From Rusavskia elegans (Eukaryota; Ascomycota; Lecanoromycetes; Teloschistales; Teloschistaceae): 64,000 bases of DNA. Position 1 is the first letter of the stretch. Each line of letters starts with the position of its first letter. The stretch is taken from assembly GCA_011316305.1 (NCBI GenBank), contig SAUG01000044.1:1-64000 (forward strand), read 5' to 3'. Shown in pieces: positions 36,220 through 47,530 of this stretch. Made by a program: the position numbers and the translations under genes. The notes beneath the pieces were generated by a model. It did no database searches, was not told where the DNA came from, and saw only the letters and a program-made list of their open reading frames with translations.

Positions 36220-36701
36220 ACAGGCGGCGTGCCTTCGGGAACGCGGTAGTATTTAGTATAGCGTAGGATTTCCTATCACGCCTTAATAGGCAGGGATATA
36301 CAGGACGGCCTTAGTATTAGTACTAGGGAGTATTTTAGCAGTTTTAGTAAGTAAATACCCTAAATACCCTGATTTTAGTAGTTTTAGTATATAAGTACTA
36401 TAAATAAACTTAATATTAGTAGTTTTAGTAAATAAATACTCTAAAATAAAGCTATCTTAGTTATTTTAGTCTATAAGTAACCTAAATAGTAGAGGATTTT
36501 ATTTATCTATATAGATCCCGAATTCGACGCCTTTATAGCTCGTATTTATTTTATTAGTTATCGCTATATACTGCTCTAGTAATTAAACTGACTTGTTTTT
36601 ATATTAATTTAAAGTGATTACCCGTTGTACCTCCGTTTACAGATATACTAATAAATCCAACCAACCCTTGGAGATACCAGACCCCAGGTAGCCCCATAAC
36701 A
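36220..36701 (+). repeat. family 1 solo LTR (482 bp)
   Basis: Complete LTR with both termini (TATTATAAG...CATAACA) and a perfect 5-bp target duplication CTATA (36,215-36,219 and 36,702-36,706). This is the signature of LTR-LTR recombination that removed a full element. It keeps more CpA/TpG than other LTRs of the family. Inserted in family 3. Confidence 0.92.
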
Positions 36702-36706
36702 CTATA

Positions 36707-37261
36707 GAGACGTTAGAAATATTAGAAGGAATAGATCTACGTAATAGCGGATTAGGTTTTCTATTAGAAAATTCTAGTAGCTCTAGATTAGAACTACTAT
36801 AATAGGAACGATAATAATCGAAACCGATATAACTATTTCTATAGTTTATATAAAAATTACTAAAGAATCGGTTACGCCTACTATTAGATCTACTTTTATT
36901 ATTACTATCGTAAGAATCGTTATTTCCGGAAATATCTAGAATACCCCCGAAACTAATATCTTTTCTAGAAGGGTCGTTTTTTATAATAGGAACGGAAGCG
37001 AATTAGGCCGTAAATAAATTATATAAAGAAATTCTATAACGGGATTTCTGATTTATATAAATTTTAGACGAGGCTGTATTTTTATTATATACCGTTATTC
37101 GCTCTATACCAGCGCCGAACTAAAGATAAAAGAAATATTTTAGTTAGGAACTTATATTCGAACTTAGAGAATCTTATTTATAAAGATAGATAAAACCGGT
37201 TTAAAAAAGCTTTAATAATAGAATAAAGGTTGGATCGTTTATAGCCTAAAAAGTTATTACT
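36707..37261 (-). pseudogene. family 3 gag, N-terminal part and leader
   Basis: Remaining family 3 sequence between the solo LTR and its 5' LTR. Degraded minus-strand frame, no separate domain. Confidence 0.55.
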
Positions 37262-37480
37262 ACTAGTATAAATTCTAAGCTAATTTACTATTACTACGAA
37301 AGAATAAGATATTTATATATATAAATATCTCTATATTAGGTCTATATCCGCTTCTATACCCGCTTTTATAATTAGTAACCGGATTAGTTAATATCCGAAT
37401 TCGTATATAACTATTAAATCCAGATATATATTCTATAACCTTTTAAATCGTTTATATAGTTCAGAACCCTGACTATTATA
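37262..37480 (-). repeat. family 3 5' LTR
   Basis: Matches 22,045-22,263. On the minus strand begins TATAATAGTC (TGTAGTAG-type) at 37,480. Boundaries within a few bases. Confidence 0.75.
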
Positions 37481-38189
37481 TTATCAGTATTTATAGAAAA
37501 TATATTAAATCTAAAAAGCTTTATAATATTTTTATATCGAAAGAAATCTATATATTTCGAATTTTCTATTTAATTTATTATTACTAATTTATTATAAAGA
37601 ATTATCTCGAAGCCGAAATAGTTAAATTCTATTCTAAAATCGAGAATATTATATACGAATATTCTATTAAAAATAAAGAAATTTAATTATTATATTTCCG
37701 CTAAAACGAATCTCGTAATAATTTATCTATTCGCGAGCGAAACTTTTATCGTTAAAGAGTTTTACTTAGTAAATTATTTTAAATAAAGCGATATAATTCA
37801 TCTTATTATTAACTATATCTATTTCAAACGAACGAGACGATATAATTGTTTTTAGCTAATCTATAAAAAAAATTATATTACTATTTAAAACGCTATAGCG
37901 ATAATTATTATTTATAAAACTACGAAATTACTAGAAAAATATAGAAAAATCTTCCATTAAAGTTGAATGATATATTTATTTATATTATAACTTTTAAAAT
38001 TATAAAAAAATCTTTAAATATTTTCGAATTTATTTATATTAAAAAGATTTATATCCGCTGGATTATAATATAAAAAATTTAACAATATCATAAAATATAT
38101 CTAAACTTTCGTTTCTAGTCTAATCTATTGATTTATAATTAACTTACGTCGTTATTTTTTAGATATAAAAAAAACCTAAATTATTTCTT
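37481..38189 (+). pseudogene. weak coding trace upstream of the broken gene
   Basis: Plus-strand frames with RIP-type stops contain protein-like pieces (VIIYLFASETFIVKEFYLVN, then YIYFKRTRRYNCF). It may be the N-terminal part of the gene that is clear from 38,190 on, but the frame changes at least once. No family recognised. Confidence 0.3.
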
Positions 38190-38309
38190 TTAGAAACTAT
38201 TTAATAAAACTAGCGGCGGGTTAAAATATAATCTAGCTTGTATACGAATCGATTAATTGATAAATAATAATTATATTAATTAATATTGCCGTTATCTCCT
38301 CTATATTAA

Positions 38310-38878
38310 TAGATTGACCGTCGGGTCGAGTTTCGAATCCGAGATAGAAAAACCGACCCGACTCGGAACCGCTAAAACGCCAAACTCTAATTAAAAAATA
38401 TAATTCTAATATAATTTTAGTATAAAAAATATATCTATTTATTTAAAAAAAATTCAAGTTAATCTACTACGCTAGTAAAAATAGTCTGGCCGTTTTATCG
38501 GATTTCGAACTCGGATCGGAGGAACCGACTCGAATTTCTAACCGTATTAGAAAAGAAACTAAAATTAACTAGTAATTTAGACGCGTTAGCCGCGTTTATC
38601 GCGAAGTCGAGTCGCTACCTTAGATCGAAGTGGCCAGTTTAAATAAAAAAGGTACTAGTTAAACTAAATATATTAACTAAATATATTATTATTATATTAT
38701 AATTAATTAAATAGTTAAATATAAAATATTACTACTAATAAAGTTATAGCGGTTTTCTATCGGATTTTCTAGTTTAATCCGGAATCGACCGTTTAGCGAA
38801 TCGAACCGGTTCGATTCGCTAAAAAATCGGATCGGATTATAGATACCGACGGAAACTCGTATCGAAATAGCCAGTCTA
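38310..38878 (+). mobile_element. hAT-type MITE 3 (569 bp including a nested MITE)
   Basis: Termini TAGATTGACC and AGCCAGTCTA; perfect 8-bp target duplication TATATTAA at 38,302-38,309 and 38,879-38,886. Without the nested copy and its duplication it is about 400 bp, like MITE 2. Inserted in a host gene. Confidence 0.88.
38482..38641 (+). mobile_element. hAT-type MITE 4 nested in MITE 3 (160 bp)
   Basis: Termini TAGTCTGGCC and GGCCAGTTTA. Flanks AGTAAAAA (38,474-38,481) and AATAAAAA (38,642-38,649) form an 8-bp target duplication with one G-to-A. The shortest member, sharing ends but little interior with the others. Confidence 0.78.
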
Positions 38879-39292
38879 TATATTAATAGAAATGATATAC
38901 GAACGACCGTTATACTAGTTCCATTAAATCTATTTACATACCAAACGTTATTTCGGTTAATATTTTACGATTTAGATAGTACTAAATCTTTTAACGCCGT
39001 TTTAAAGGTAGATTATATATATTCCCGAAAAGTATTATTTTCCGAAACCCGCTCGCATAAAATAAGAAACGAAATCAATAAACTCGAGCTAATTCAGATT
39101 ATAACTATCTTTCTAGACTCTGAGTATCTGAAGCTGACTCTCTTTGCGCCGGATATTGCGACTGCTGTACTCGCTAAGGTCGACCAGGCCGAAATAGCGA
39201 ACTTCTTGCGGGAGAAGTATAATAGAACCTGGGTATTATTGAATATACCTGGTAGCCCTACTATAACAAGGCTTCGTCAGATTCTGAACCAA

Positions 39293-39342
39293 GTAAGTGA
39301 TCCGCGAGGCCTGTTCTGGAAGTATTATTGATATAGAGATAG
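39293..39342 (+). other. spliceosomal intron (50 nt)
   Basis: GTAAGT donor directly after a CAA codon and a GATAG acceptor. A TTGAT near the end is a possible branch site. Its removal joins two stop-free frames. Confidence 0.55.
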
Positions 39343-39472
39343 AATATCGACAATTGCTGGAAGTTCCTCGAGAGAAAGGTTTTTGGCTATTATTTTTTCG
39401 GAGAAATCCTAGCACTGTTCCCTCGAACCAAAATAAACCGTATAGAAACTTCACGTGGCGATATAAAACGAT

Positions 39473-39684
39473 TGGATATAGATATATAATCGTATTGATT
39501 GAAATACATAAAAAGTGAAATCTATAGAATTACTAAATTATATAGAATATTGCCGTTACTAAAATATACTAAATCTAATAGAGTAGGTATTATATGTAAA
39601 TAGGTAAATTACGTAATTTTAGCGACTATTATAGAGAAATTCAGATAACTCTCTTATAATAATCTCGTTATATAGACTTTTATA
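39473..39684 (-). repeat. copia 3' LTR (212 bp)
   Basis: TGGATATAG at the outer end survives; inner end CTTTTATA (CTTTTACA by origin). A short purine tract AAAGAGG on the minus strand adjoins it at 39,685-39,691. Confidence 0.8.
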
Positions 39685-39699
39685 CCTCTTTAGAATCGA

Positions 39700-42600
39700 T
39701 TTCTTATATTTTTAACTTTAATCCTATTCCTCGCTACTATATATTATTATAAGCTTCATTTTCCTCTTTAATTTAACCGGATTTGAATATATTAGCGATA
39801 TTTAGAACGCTAGAGACGGCAGCGGAAGAATCGCTATTATAATATTTTTTTAGAAATAAATTCTAAAGTTCTAATAAGTTTATCAGTTCTTTATAATATT
39901 AAATCGAAAAAGCCTTAATAAGATTATCTACTAGAATTACTACGAAGGCTATATATCTAGTAGATATATTTCTATTACGAACTTCCTAATACAGTTAATA
40001 ACGATAAATATTAATATAACGGAGCTAATATAAATTATAAATTAACGTTTTAAAGTATTTATATCGTTTATATATTTTTAATTTAGATATACGGTTTATA
40101 GCTTGAATTAAATAATATTTTTTTAAAGAACCGATTCTACTATAGAAATTCTTTCCTATTAGCGGTAGCTACGAGGAGCTCGATTTTAATTAAACTCGTT
40201 ATAATCGTTTTTAACTTTAAAGCTTTCTAGTTTATTATTCCGCCGAATTATTTAAATATATTACCCTATAAGCTTCGCCGAATTACTAGATTATCTGCGA
40301 ATAAAGCGTCCGATAAAGTAATAAATAATATTTTTAGATCGGTTATGTAAATATTAAAGAGAATTAAATAGAATCTATAATATTTTAAATACTATATAGT
40401 TTTAATTACTAATTTTAGATAACGTTCCGATAGATTCGTTAAGAATTCTAAAAGCTTTAAAGCGGTATAACTAATATTAACGCGAGTAATAACGGCTACG
40501 AAATTAAATAATTCGACTAGTTATTAGTATAATAGAATTTATTAGGGTTCGGCCGTACCTATATTTTTAGTAAATATTTCGGAGCTAATAAATAGAGTTT
40601 TAGAAACTTTATTTAATAAATTAATATTATATTCTTTTATATTTTATCGATATATAAATATTAATATAATAATAGTTTATAGGTTTTACGATCGCGAGTA
40701 ATACGAATTTCTAAAAACTAAGATATTTTGATCTAGATATTTTATTTTATAGCGTTTAAAAAACTTTATCTAAAATTTTTTAATATATTAAATATAGCGG
40801 TCTTTATAGATAATATAAATATTATCTATAAAGAGAATTAGTATTATATATTTATAAACGAATAAATATTCGGTTTCGAGTACCGCTAAAAATTCTAAAT
40901 CTACTAGAATATTCGAAAAATAATAAAATTATAGCGCCGGCGACTACTTTAGACTATAGAACGTTTTAAAAAGTTATAAGAGAATAGACTTCGGTCCTTT
41001 CTAGTCTAGTAGAAACTTAGTATAAGTAAATTCGATGATTTTATAATTAAAAAAGGCGTTAACTATATTATATTATTTTATTTAGAGTTTAAAATATATA
41101 AGAATAGCTATAAATATCCGAAAAATACAAATCGCTAAACAAGTAGTATAGATATTTATATTAGTACTCTAGAGATTTCCTTTAATATAAAGGCGTGCCT
41201 TTAATTTAGTTAGATAACTCTATTTATCGAATTTATATTTAAAAACCTATATAAAAGAAATAGATTTTTTATTATATTAAATTATAGTATCGAATACTAC
41301 TTCCTTCTAGATATTTTTATTCTATAGTTTCTTTATTTCGATTTAAACGGCTTCTATAAATCCTTCTATAAGCGGATATTTTAAAGTATTATTCCAGAAA
41401 CGAGGCTCCGGCGGTAGTTAGTTACGGTAATACTATATTTCTAGTAGAAAAAACTAATAGTCTAATATTAGAGCGCTATCTTCGTATATTATACGAGCTG
41501 GAAGATAGAAAGCGAATACTATAAAAATAGCCGTAGGAATTCCGGTAGCGATATATTAAAAAAAGGTTATATAGGTTTTACTTCGTTCTAATTTCTTTAT
41601 AGTTTTTTTACTAGCTGTCTCTTCGGCTTTATTTATTTTATCTATTTTTTTTCGGCGGCGTATAACGTCTAAAAAAATAATATTATCTTTAGTATAGTAT
41701 AGTTTATTTAGGCTATAAGTTCTCTTTAGTTCTAAAAACGTAGAGAAAAACGGAAAAAAATCTTTATTATTTTTAAAGAATTTAGATATATTTTTATCGA
41801 ATATAAATCTACTATTAAATAACTATCTTTCTATTTAAATAAGTTTACTAAATTATTCTATTATTTTTATAAAAGAAATATCTTTATTAATAGTATTATA
41901 GTATAATTTATTAGCTAAATCCCCGCTATTATAGCTATTTTATAGCCGCATCCTACCCACTAAAGTAGAAGGCGATAGAAAAAACTAGTTCTTTTTATCT
42001 TTTCTTTTATAATTAGGTATTAGAAGCGCGAATTCTTTTCTAAATATATCCGGATTCGTTTAAATCTATTTAAAGATATTATTTTTATCGCTTTCGCTAT
42101 TACTAAGTTTAGTAATAGAGTAGTCTATATATAGAATATCGAACGTATTATATAGAAACGACTCCGTCTATAGCTAAATTTAATTAACTTTTCTAGATTA
42201 ATAGAACGAGGTTTTATTAAATATAATATTACGAGTACAGATAACTTTCTTCTAGTTTAAAATCTAGATAAAGTAGATATTCGTACTATTACACCCGACT
42301 AGAAATCTAATATAAATTCTAGAATATAGTTTTTAGAATCTCGGAATATATTTATCTAATATATAGGCCTTATAGCCGTATACTCGGAAGTAACCTAGAT
42401 ATAAAACGGTCTTTATAACTATCTAAAATAGAATCTTTTATATAAACTTTTTCTTTAATATAATATTTATAATATAGGCGGCAGCTAAAATAATCTAAAA
42501 CTAAAGATAATATAAAAAATTTACTCCGTTTATTATTATTCGGACTTTAATAATAAAAATATAGTCTAATCGTTTCGAATAATAATTCTAAATTTATATA

Positions 42601-43600
42601 TCTAGAGCAGCAGATTTCTAGAAGATTCCTACTTTATAATAAAATTTAAAAGTTTTTTATCTAAGATTAATTTTATATTTATCGGTATAATTACTATTAT
42701 ATCTTTATAGCGTACCTATATAAATTTAAAAGAGCGGTAAAAGAATTTAATAGCTTCTAATATAAAATAATAGATTTCGATAATATAGAAATCCGTTTTA
42801 GTATATATAAGATATAAAATCCAGTTATAACGATTTAGGCCGGCAGTTATAAAAATTAATCTATAGATAATATAATAGAAAAGCTTATCGAAATCCTCTA
42901 ATTTATATAAAAAGATTAAAATAATTCAATAAACTTTAGAAACGGTATATATTTTATATTTATTAGTTAATAATATTTTAATTTTATCCGTAATTTCTAT
43001 TCTTTTAGCTATTTACTATAGATACTAGATAGCTTTATCGGCGGCGTAAATAAAAAGCTAGTACTAGTCTTTAGTTATATCTAATTTAGCTAAAGGGAAA
43101 GACGGTAGAGCGATATTTTTAAATCTATTTATATTATCTTCTAGTATAGATAACTTGCTAATTATTTTATATTTAATAATAATCTTTCCGTTATATTTAA
43201 CGCGAAGAGCTCTAAGATTTTTAAAAAGATTACTCTTTTTCTATATATATCTTTCTAAACCTAGATTGGTTATAAAATTAGAAATATAGTTTATATTAGA
43301 GAATTTTAATAGTATCTTGCTATTTTGCGAATTAATATTAACTAAAATATTTCTATATACTATAATAGATATAGATCTTTCGCCTATAATAATATATAAA
43401 CCGTTAGTATAGTTTCGGTTTTTAACGAAGCGGTAGGCTATAGTATTATTATATAGATTAATTACTAAACTACTATTAAAGACCTAAAATAAACGAAAAA
43501 AGTAATTAGTAATAAAGATTTTTAGAAATATAGCTAATAAATCGCTAGTAGATTCTAATTTATAATTTTTTTTACTATTTTTTATTTATTTTTTAGTATA
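39700..43600 (-). pseudogene. copia pol remnant (IN-RT-RNaseH)
   Basis: RT catalytic box at 40,821-40,832 reads FIDN followed by IYIIYKDRY (YVDD-I-type in copia). Downstream lie copia-specific blocks: EFLTNLSERYLK and YLKYYRFYL. RNase H follows near 40,330-40,200 (LSDTLFADN, from SDASFADN, and FGGIINKALK-like with a Trp-to-stop). The integrase should lie about 42-43.5 kb but I could not assign its motifs one by one. Confidence 0.8.
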
Positions 43601-44940
43601 TTAATTAGAGTATTTATATCTCTTCCGTATTTTTTTATTACCGTCGAGTTTAATTTTAACCATTTTTATTTTTATTATTTTAAATTTAAAGCTAGTTAGT
43701 ATTTTCGGATAACTTTTTCCGAAATACTCTATAATATAATAGTATTTGTAAAAAAAATACTTTAAACTATAGATATATTTTAGCGGCTTACTATTATTTT
43801 TAAATAAAAAATTATTATCTTTTTTTTTTTCCTTTTACCTTTATTTTTATCCGCGTCGATATTACTATTATTACCTTCTATAATAGTAAATATAGTATAA
43901 ACGTTAGAGATTTTAAAATTATATAGACGAACGTAGTTATAGAATTCCTTAATAAATTTATAATATTATTTTTTATAATCTATAATAGAATCTAGTTTAA
44001 ATTTATAGTTCTGCGAAAGTAAAAGAGCTAGATTATAGATAATAAAGACGAAAACTTATAATATTTTTCTAGTAATTTTAATTTTAAAAATTCTAATATA
44101 TTTAGACTAAAAATATATCTATAAATATTTATCGAACGATATTTTAATACTTTAATTTTATATAAAGTCTATAGATAGCTTTTTATACTAATATTTTATT
44201 TCTATCATTTTAGCGGAGTCGGTAGATACGATTCTAAACTATAGTATTTATAGTAGATTCTATAAATAAAGTTTAATAAATCTAAGGAATACTAAATTTA
44301 CTATTAAAATTTTTTTATAAATATAGTTAACTATACTAGCGATTACTTTCCGTTTTTTTTATATCTATTATAGGATTAATTATAGCGCTATTTAATATCT
44401 TTATAAGCCTTTTATACTATACTAATTTATTTCTAGATTACTATAATTATTAAAGGTATTTCTATTAACGGAATATATACCGGAAAGGTAAATTTTTATC
44501 TTTATTAAAATTTATTAGATTAAAAGAAATTAATATAGTTCTAAATACGTATTTAAACTATTTTAGCTTTAATAATTACGATCTACTAGTCCTAATCTTT
44601 AGTTTAGGGTAGACTAATAGATTATTTAGATAATATACTAAATATATAGGAAGATATTTAAATAATCGGTAAAAGCTAAAATAATATTAAAAAAAGAAAT
44701 ATCTAGTAACGAAATCATTTTTTATATTTACTAGCGTATGATTTAAATTTATAACTATAAAGTAAATTATTTTTTCTTTTAGTTATTAAGTAGATATTTT
44801 AGTAAATTTACTGTTTTATATAATTATTCCTAGTAGAACTATAGTAAAAACTTTCTTCTACTAGTAGTAAATATCGCGGTAAAGATTTCTTCTATTTATT
44901 ATTTAGATAAATAATTCTTTCTAAAATAATAAATATATAC
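43600..44940 (-). pseudogene. copia gag remnant
   Basis: A minus-strand CX2CX4HX4C zinc knuckle lies at about 43,715-43,757 (YKYYYIIEYFGKSY, Tyr at each metal position). Upstream is a Lys/Leu-rich capsid-like trace. Confidence 0.65.
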
Positions 44941-44980
44941 CGGTAAAGATTATTTAATATCGCTTTAATCTACGGTACCC

Positions 44981-44992
44981 GGGCTTATAATT
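44981..44992 (-). other. possible copia primer-binding site (initiator tRNA-Met half)
   Basis: Plus-strand GGGCTTATAATT is what GGGCTCATAACC, the anticodon region of initiator tRNA-Met, becomes after C-to-T changes. Drosophila copia and Ty5 use such a half-tRNA primer. It lies 10 bp inside the 5' LTR, slightly further than usual. Confidence 0.35.
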
Positions 44993-45002
44993 ATAGGATA
45001 AT

Positions 45003-45214
45003 TAGATATAGATATATAATCGTATTAATTAAAATATACGAAAAATAAAATCTATAAAATTACTAAATTATATAGAATATAGCCGTTACTAAAATACGTA
45101 AAACCTAATAGAATAAATATTATATTTAAGTAAATAAATTATATAATTTCAACGACTATTTTAAAGAAATTCAGATAACTTTTTTATAATAATCCCGTCA
45201 TGTAGGCTTTTAAA
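45003..45214 (-). repeat. copia 5' LTR (212 bp)
   Basis: Begins TAGATATAG, ends CTTTTAAA; same length as 39,473-39,684. Confidence 0.8.
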
Positions 45215-45219
45215 TTATA

Positions 45220-45725
45220 AGCAAATCATATAGATTTAGGCCTCGTTTATAACGATATTCAAAGAAAACGGGCTTTATAGTATTATACCAGAGTCTTACC
45301 TTTATATAGTTAGACCTAAACGGTATAAAACAGCCAATTCTGGTAAGATAATAATACTAGATAAATGCGTGGAACGTAATTAGCTTGAAAAAGAAAATAG
45401 TATCGTCTTGATACGCTCCTATAAACTACGTCTACAATCAGCGATTTCAGCGCCTGGATATTAAAAATTAAACTTGTTCTCGCTGCCGATATTCTCTAGT
45501 ATATTATCGGCCAGATAATCCGTGAAATTAATAGTTTTATCTGTCGAATATAATATTCCTTTGGCCTGTTATAGCGCGTATAATACTAAAAGTATTAAAT
45601 CTTTAGCGTTTTTTATATTAAAAGCAATCCGGTTTAGCGAATTTCCGATAACGTCTTTATTTAGACGGGTTAAGTCGATGAACTTTACGCTGTACTTAAA
45701 TGCTTCGTATATATCTATATAAAGA
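45220..45725 (+). pseudogene. host gene, 3' part after the copia insertion
   Basis: Plus-strand frame in phase with exon 2 left of the copia element if 5 bp are dropped. In 168 codons it has only a few TAA/TAG stops: FKENGLYSIIPESYLYIVRP, then KTANSGKIIILDKCVERN, then SVEYNIPLACYSAYN, then FSEFPITSLFRRVKSMNFTL. From about 45,700 a different frame (YIYIKNVAKVSEDNQRYTEF) continues to about 45,836, suggesting an intron or shift. The minus strand of the same stretch is also open, so strand choice is not certain. No domain recognised. Confidence 0.45.
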
Positions 45726-45836
45726 ACGTCGCGAAGGTATCCGAAGACAACCAAAGGTATACAGAGTTCTGGAAAGTCTTCGTGGTATCAGATATGAATT
45801 CTAGTAATTTAGTTACTGGTTTTAGGATGGAGATGA

Positions 45837-46059
45837 TTACTGTCTAAAGTGACCTAGTGGATTAGGACGTTTGTCCACTGGTGGCGTCCTGCTTCGCACC
45901 TACCTTATGGAAGCCTGCGGGGCGGCACTTTAATTAACGCGGGAAGGCGGAGTCAACTAAACGCGACGCCCTTATGGTAAATTTTTTTCTTCTTGCTCTG
46001 CATCGTGTTTCACTCTTACACCTACCAGGCACCTATATATTTACTAATCGATAATCTTC
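45837..46059. other. unmutated island between two damaged genes
   Basis: CpA/TpG at normal frequency, GC-richer (for example CTTATGGAAGCCTGCGGGGC). No gene seen. Confidence 0.5.
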
Positions 46060-47379
46060 GTGTATTCAAGCGACGAAGCTATTACCTACCCCGACTACAA
46101 AACCACGACCGCGATACTATCCGCGAGAAATACTTTAGCTTTCCTACTAATCTATCTTCGACCGACCAGTTACCCGATAGATCCGAATAGCCGCGGCAGC
46201 TTACCTCTTTATAATCTTATACTTTATTCTATAGCTTCTTTTCAGTTTATACTATAGAGACTCGTAATATCGGAGATAGGGGATCCCTAGACTTCTTATA
46301 TACCGGACGCCGTCGTAGAGGCTGTTAAGCGATTACAAAACCGGACGCCCGTTATTAACCATATTAATATACCCGAGATAAGCTTTAAAACCAAGTACGA
46401 GTTCCTTATAGAATAAGGATAGGAAGGGGAAGATAAAGAGTCCGTAGAAAGGAAGCAACGAAAGCGAATTTAAAAGAAGCCGTACTAGATACTAGTAATT
46501 AGAATATAATTGGGCTTAGCCGCAGAATATTTCGCAAATATCGAACTGCTACAACTATATAATATAGTAAAGATTCTGTATCGACAGTTATTAGAACTAG
46601 GTATATTACCTAACGATATCGAGAATAAGCGTCTTAAAATACCTGAGAGTAAGAAGAAGTTTTAAAAAGCGGAACTCGGCTTCCAGGAAAGCCTCCAAGA
46701 AGATACGGAGAACCAGAACCAGCAGAGCATATCTATACGTACTTTACCGTCCCCCGGACTACGGTAGTTATACTTAGAGTCAGTATCTCGTAACGTTCTA
46801 GTACTACTTTCTATTAACCGTACCTCTCCGCCCCTAAAGGGAGCCTATATCGCTAGAGTATAGAAAAGGCGTCCTAAGAATAACGGCTGGATAAAAAGAA
46901 AGCAGCGAAGTACAAAGATATCTAAATAGTAGGAGCCTCCCTCGGCAAGGGAGAAAAAGCCGGGCCTATCTGCCTCCCTAAAGCCTGCTTCGGGGTAGAA
47001 AATAGCTATAACGACCTTAGGCGAGGGAGCCGTCCCCTCTGCGCGAGCCTTACGTAGGCGTACAGGAGTAAATATAGCAAACTAACTATACCGCCCTGCG
47101 CGCGTATAAAAACCGGTATAAAAGGAAGGAGAAAAACCAGCTATTACCAGGGATTATAGCCTTCGTAAAATATCTATTACCAGAACCAGGGAATCTAAAT
47201 CTCGCAAGCCAGCCGTTACTAAGAAATACAACCTTCGTAGTAAACCTACCACCGCAGTATAAAGATATAAGTTAAGCGCTGCCGAAAAGATCCCCGAGGT
47301 ATTACTAATTGGGCGAAAGCACCCACAGCCAGAGAATGGGCGCGTTGCGTACGGAGTATCCCTGTCCAGGAACGCCTAA
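46060..47379 (+). pseudogene. RIP-damaged gene, about 440 codons, unidentified basic protein
   Basis: One uninterrupted phase from about 46,060 to TAA 47,377-47,379 with RIP-type stops only. The N-terminal part is helical (DAVVEAVKRLQNRTPVINHI; LAAEYFANIELLQLYNIVKI; LYRQLLELGILPND). The C-terminal third is basic, Pro/Lys/Arg-rich and probably disordered (KKRRP-like, then RKPAVTKKYNLRSKP). The last 30 codons lie in unmutated DNA, so the final TAA is genuine. The start is uncertain: an overlapping frame from 45,993 is open too. No known family. It precedes the kinase gene in the same direction. Confidence 0.5.
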
Positions 47380-47530
47380 GGGTGTGGGCTTGGCAGCCGC
47401 AAGTTACCTCTGCAACAATCACTATGCACTCTGTCATTGGACACATTCCAACCCGTGCTGAGTGGTCCGGATAAATCCGCTAACAGAGTCAGCTTATTAG
47501 CTAGGGTACGGGTAACTCTCTCTCCTTTTC
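47270..47530. other. unmutated island over the gene end and intergenic spacer
   Basis: CpA and TpG reappear abruptly (GCACCCACAGCCAGAG, then CAACAATCACTATGCACTC) and vanish again by about 47,530. RIP acts on duplicated DNA, so this interval was probably single-copy. Confidence 0.55.

Larger units (their letters stand above)
22045..37480 (-). mobile_element. Ty3/gypsy family 3 element with nested insertions
   Basis: Matching terminal repeats of about 219 bp at 22,045-22,263 and 37,262-37,480 bound a minus-strand gypsy element. Its order from right to left is 5' LTR, gag, PR, RT, RNase H, IN, PPT, 3' LTR. It has absorbed family 1 copy B (29,212-35,877), a family 1 solo LTR (36,220-36,701) and two MITEs (25,041-25,504 and 28,296-28,711). 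Subtracting these with their target duplications leaves about 7.38 kb, a normal gypsy length. Target duplication of the element itself is not clear. Confidence 0.8.
38190..39472 (+). pseudogene. host gene, 5' part, broken by MITE 3 and a copia element
   Basis: After removing MITE 3 and one target copy, a plus-strand frame runs FNKTSGGLKYNLACIRID, then across the junction YLLYINRNDIRTTVILV. It continues without any stop for about 130 codons (VDYIYSRKVLFSETRSHKI; LFAPDIATAVLAKVDQAEIA; NRTWVLLNIPGSPTITRLRQ). A 50-nt intron (39,293-39,342) is followed by NIDNCWKFLERKVFGYYFFG and LALFPRTKINRIETSRGD up to the copia LTR. The right part is only lightly RIP-mutated. The frame probably resumes at 45,220. 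No domain is recognised. Confidence 0.55.
39473..45214 (-). mobile_element. Ty1/copia element, complete but RIP-dead (5,742 bp)
   Basis: LTRs of 212 bp at 39,473-39,684 and 45,003-45,214 flank a minus-strand Gag-Pol in copia order (gag, integrase, RT, RNase H). No perfect target duplication is seen (ACGAT left, TTATA right). Removing 5 bp on the right nevertheless restores the phase of the interrupted host frame, consistent with a decayed 5-bp duplication. Confidence 0.85.

Noticed and set aside
39236..39454. Minus-strand open frame at the exon before the copia element
   Set aside because: The plus strand offers a longer stop-free frame with a GTAAGT intron.
45220..45350. TPR-like reading (GLVYNDIQRKRALQYYTRVL) on the plus strand
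   Set aside because: Resembles one TPR motif, but only one unit is present and a different plus-strand frame is longer and in phase with the upstream exon.
45840..45915. tRNA-like string (GACCTAGTGGATTAGGAC ...)
   Set aside because: No acceptor stem pairs and no T-arm with a TTCRA loop at the right distance.
47246..47446. Minus-strand open frame across the unmutated island
   Set aside because: Antisense to the genuine end of the plus-strand gene at 47,379; no domain.
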